The position numbers and the translations under genes were made by a program. A stretch of DNA of 12,426 nucleotides from DATDOY01 sp035293045 (GTDB lineage: Bacteria; Actinomycetota; Acidimicrobiia; IMCC26256; JACPCJ01). Location of the stretch: the NCBI GenBank assembly GCA_035293045.1, contig DATDOY010000191.1:1-12426 (forward strand), written 5' to 3'. Each line of letters begins with the position of its first letter. Within the stretch, counting starts at the first letter, position 1. Positions 11,094 through 12,426 of the stretch are shown piece after piece. The notes beneath the pieces are model-generated. The model was not told the DNA's origin, did not search any database, and saw nothing but the letters and a program-made list of their open reading frames with translations.

Positions 11094-12426
11094 CGACCCG
11101 CGGCTCGCAAGGGCCGTTCGCGTACGCGTTCGTGCGGCGGTTTGCGGCCCGGACCCTTGGCCTGGTCTCGATTGCGTGCGTTCCCGGGGACACCGGCGCG
11201 TGGCTGATCGCGCAGATCGAGGACTGCGTCCGGCGCGCCGACGGGGGCTACCTCGCGTTCGGTCAGGCCGAATCGGTCGTAGAACCGCGCGAGCGGACCA
11301 GGCGCCCACCAGTTGCCGCGACCCGCGAGCCGCATGAAGGCGGGAACGAGGGTCGCCCGCAAGATCGTGGCGTCCATGATCACGCCGAGGGCCATCCCGA
11401 GTCCGAACAGCTTGATGAACGTCACCTTCGACGTGAGCTGAGCGATGAACACGACCGCGATCAGCGCCGCCGCCGCGGTCACGATGCGACCCGTGCGTTC
11501 GAGCCCGACCGCCACCGCGCGTTCGTTGTCCAGGGTCGTGTCGTACTCCTCTTTGATGCGTGACAGCAGGAAGACCTCGTAGTCCATCGAGAGGCCGAAG
11601 GCGATGCAGAACATCAGGATCGGCGTCGCGACGTCGATGTAGCCAACCGGCGTGAAGTTCAAGAGTCCCGCCAGATGGCCATCCTGGAAGATCCACACCA
11701 TGGCGCCGAAGGTCGCGGTGAGGCTGAGCATGTTGAGCACCAGCGCCTTGATCGGCACCAGCACGCTTCCGACCATGAGGAAGAGGACGAGGAAGGTCGT
11801 GAGGGCGATGATCACCAAGGCGAGGGGCATTCGCGAGAACAGGGAAGCCTTGGCATCGACGAGACGCGCCGACGTGCCGCCGACCAGTACCTCGAACGGC
11901 GCCTCGGTCGACCGCACGTCCTTGACGAGGTGCTCGCCTTCTCCACTGATCGGCTCCACCGTCGGCACGACCGATAGCCACGTGGCCGTCGGCCGCGCAA
12001 AGCGGTCGACAACCGGCGAGGGAGCGACCTTTACGCCGCGGATGTAGATCCCCGTCTCGGCGTCGACCCGCCCCACGCCGCGAACGCTGGACAGCGAGGT
12101 GGCATATCCATCGACGGCGGCGGCGCGCTGGTCCGGTGCCGGTGCATCGCGAACGACGACCGACAGGGCGGCGGCCTCGTCGGTGGGGAACTCCTCGCGA
12201 ATGACGTCGTGCACTTGGCGCGAGGGCGCCGACTTTGGAAGCACGCGGTCGTCCGGAAGACCGAGGCGGATGTGGAGGAAGGGCGACCCGAGGAACAGCA
12301 ACACGGCGACGGCGGAGACCCCGATCAATACGGGACGCCGCATCACCGCGACGGCGAGCCGGTGCCAGAACCCGTCGCCGACCTCTTTGGGTTGCGCGGC
12401 GCGGATCGCCCAACGGTCGATACGCG
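11090..12426 (-). CDS. MMPL-family (RND superfamily) transporter, C-terminal half (5' end outside window)
   Basis: The frame is open through the right edge of the window, so the N-terminal half is missing; about 444 residues are visible. The visible start 'GDGFWHRLAVAVMRRPVLIGV' matches the second-half opening of MMPL proteins. It is followed by transmembrane helix 7, an extracytoplasmic loop ('LGLPDDRVLPKSAPSRQVHDVI' region), helices 8-12, and a cytoplasmic tail of about 70 residues. The MMPL hallmark 'FGLSMDYEVFLLSRIKEEY' is present, with the Asp-Tyr pair linked to proton coupling in this family, as is 'GVIMDATILRATLVPAFM' near the end. MMPL proteins export lipids and related hydrophobic molecules in actinobacteria. 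The substrate here is unknown. The gene ends in an ATGA overlap with the downstream tetR-like gene, which probably regulates it. Confidence 0.92.
   Translation of the reverse strand, partial: RIDRWAIRAAQPKEVGDGFWHRLAVAVMRRPVLIGVSAVAVLLFLGSPFLHIRLGLPDDRVLPKSAPSRQVHDVIREEFPTDEAAALSVVVRDAPAPDQRAAAVDGYATSLSSVRGVGRVDAETGIYIRGVKVAPSPVVDRFARPTATWLSVVPTVEPISGEGEHLVKDVRSTEAPFEVLVGGTSARLVDAKASLFSRMPLALVIIALTTFLVLFLMVGSVLVPIKALVLNMLSLTATFGAMVWIFQDGHLAGLLNFTPVGYIDVATPILMFCIAFGLSMDYEVFLLSRIKEEYDTTLDNERAVAVGLERTGRIVTAAAALIAVVFIAQLTSKVTFIKLFGLGMALGVIMDATILRATLVPAFMRLAGRGNWWAPGPLARFYDRFGLTEREVAPVGAPDAVLDLRDQPRAGVPGNARNRDQAKGPGRKPPHERVRERPLRAAGR

Noticed and set aside
10446..12413. A 655-codon open frame on the minus strand containing the tetR-like gene at its end
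   Set aside because: Only the last 215 codons look like a protein. The upstream 440 codons are Arg/Gly/Pro-rich shadow sequence in another frame of the MMPL gene, which has clear transmembrane and family motifs.

Overview
This is a high-GC, gene-dense stretch of what looks like an actinobacterial chromosome. The evidence is the WS/DGAT acyltransferase, the MMPL lipid-transporter family protein, the ECF sigma factors paired with membrane anti-sigma factors, GTG starts and TANNNT boxes placed just upstream of start codons. The style suits Acidimicrobiia or a relative, but that placement is an inference from gene content and not a proof. No RNA genes, insertion sequences, CRISPR arrays or phage genes were seen, and no gap between genes exceeds about 165 bp.

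Layout. (1) 2-562, +: the C-terminal end of a membrane-anchored LppM/DUF3153-like protein. (2) 575-1768, +: archaeal-type cofactor-independent phosphoglycerate mutase (apgM). (3) 1931-5530, +: an ECF sigma factor, a large zinc-finger anti-sigma factor with a LolA/LppX-like outer domain overlapping it by ATGA, and a WS/DGAT acyltransferase starting 10 bp after the anti-sigma stop. (4) 5552-6934, -: a second sigma factor followed by a membrane protein with an Asp-rich repeat tail, likely its anti-sigma factor. (5) 6996-8630, +, divergent from region 4: a membrane-anchored lytic transglycosylase and a class I O-methyltransferase. (6) 8658-9512: divergent arsI/cadI (-) and arsR (+) around a strikingly AT-rich operator region. 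(7) 9522-10436, +: a lipoprotein 9 bp after arsR. (8) 10446-12426, -: the C-terminal half of an MMPL transporter, with a TetR regulator coupled to it by an ATGA overlap.

How they work together. Much of the window concerns the cell envelope and lipids: two sigma/anti-sigma switches, a peptidoglycan-cleaving enzyme, a lipid acyltransferase, an MMPL exporter with its likely repressor, and two secreted or anchored lipoprotein-like proteins. The most interesting unit is the sigma factor, the anti-sigma factor with a predicted lipid-binding outer domain, and the WS/DGAT. It could be a circuit that senses envelope lipid and adjusts neutral-lipid synthesis; this is a hypothesis. The arsR/arsI pair is a small arsenic module.

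Two layout habits recur. TANNNT boxes sit 7-9 nt upstream of start codons, and in two cases the stop codon of the upstream gene is part of the box. At convergent gene ends, hairpins overlap the stop codons and act as probable bidirectional terminators.
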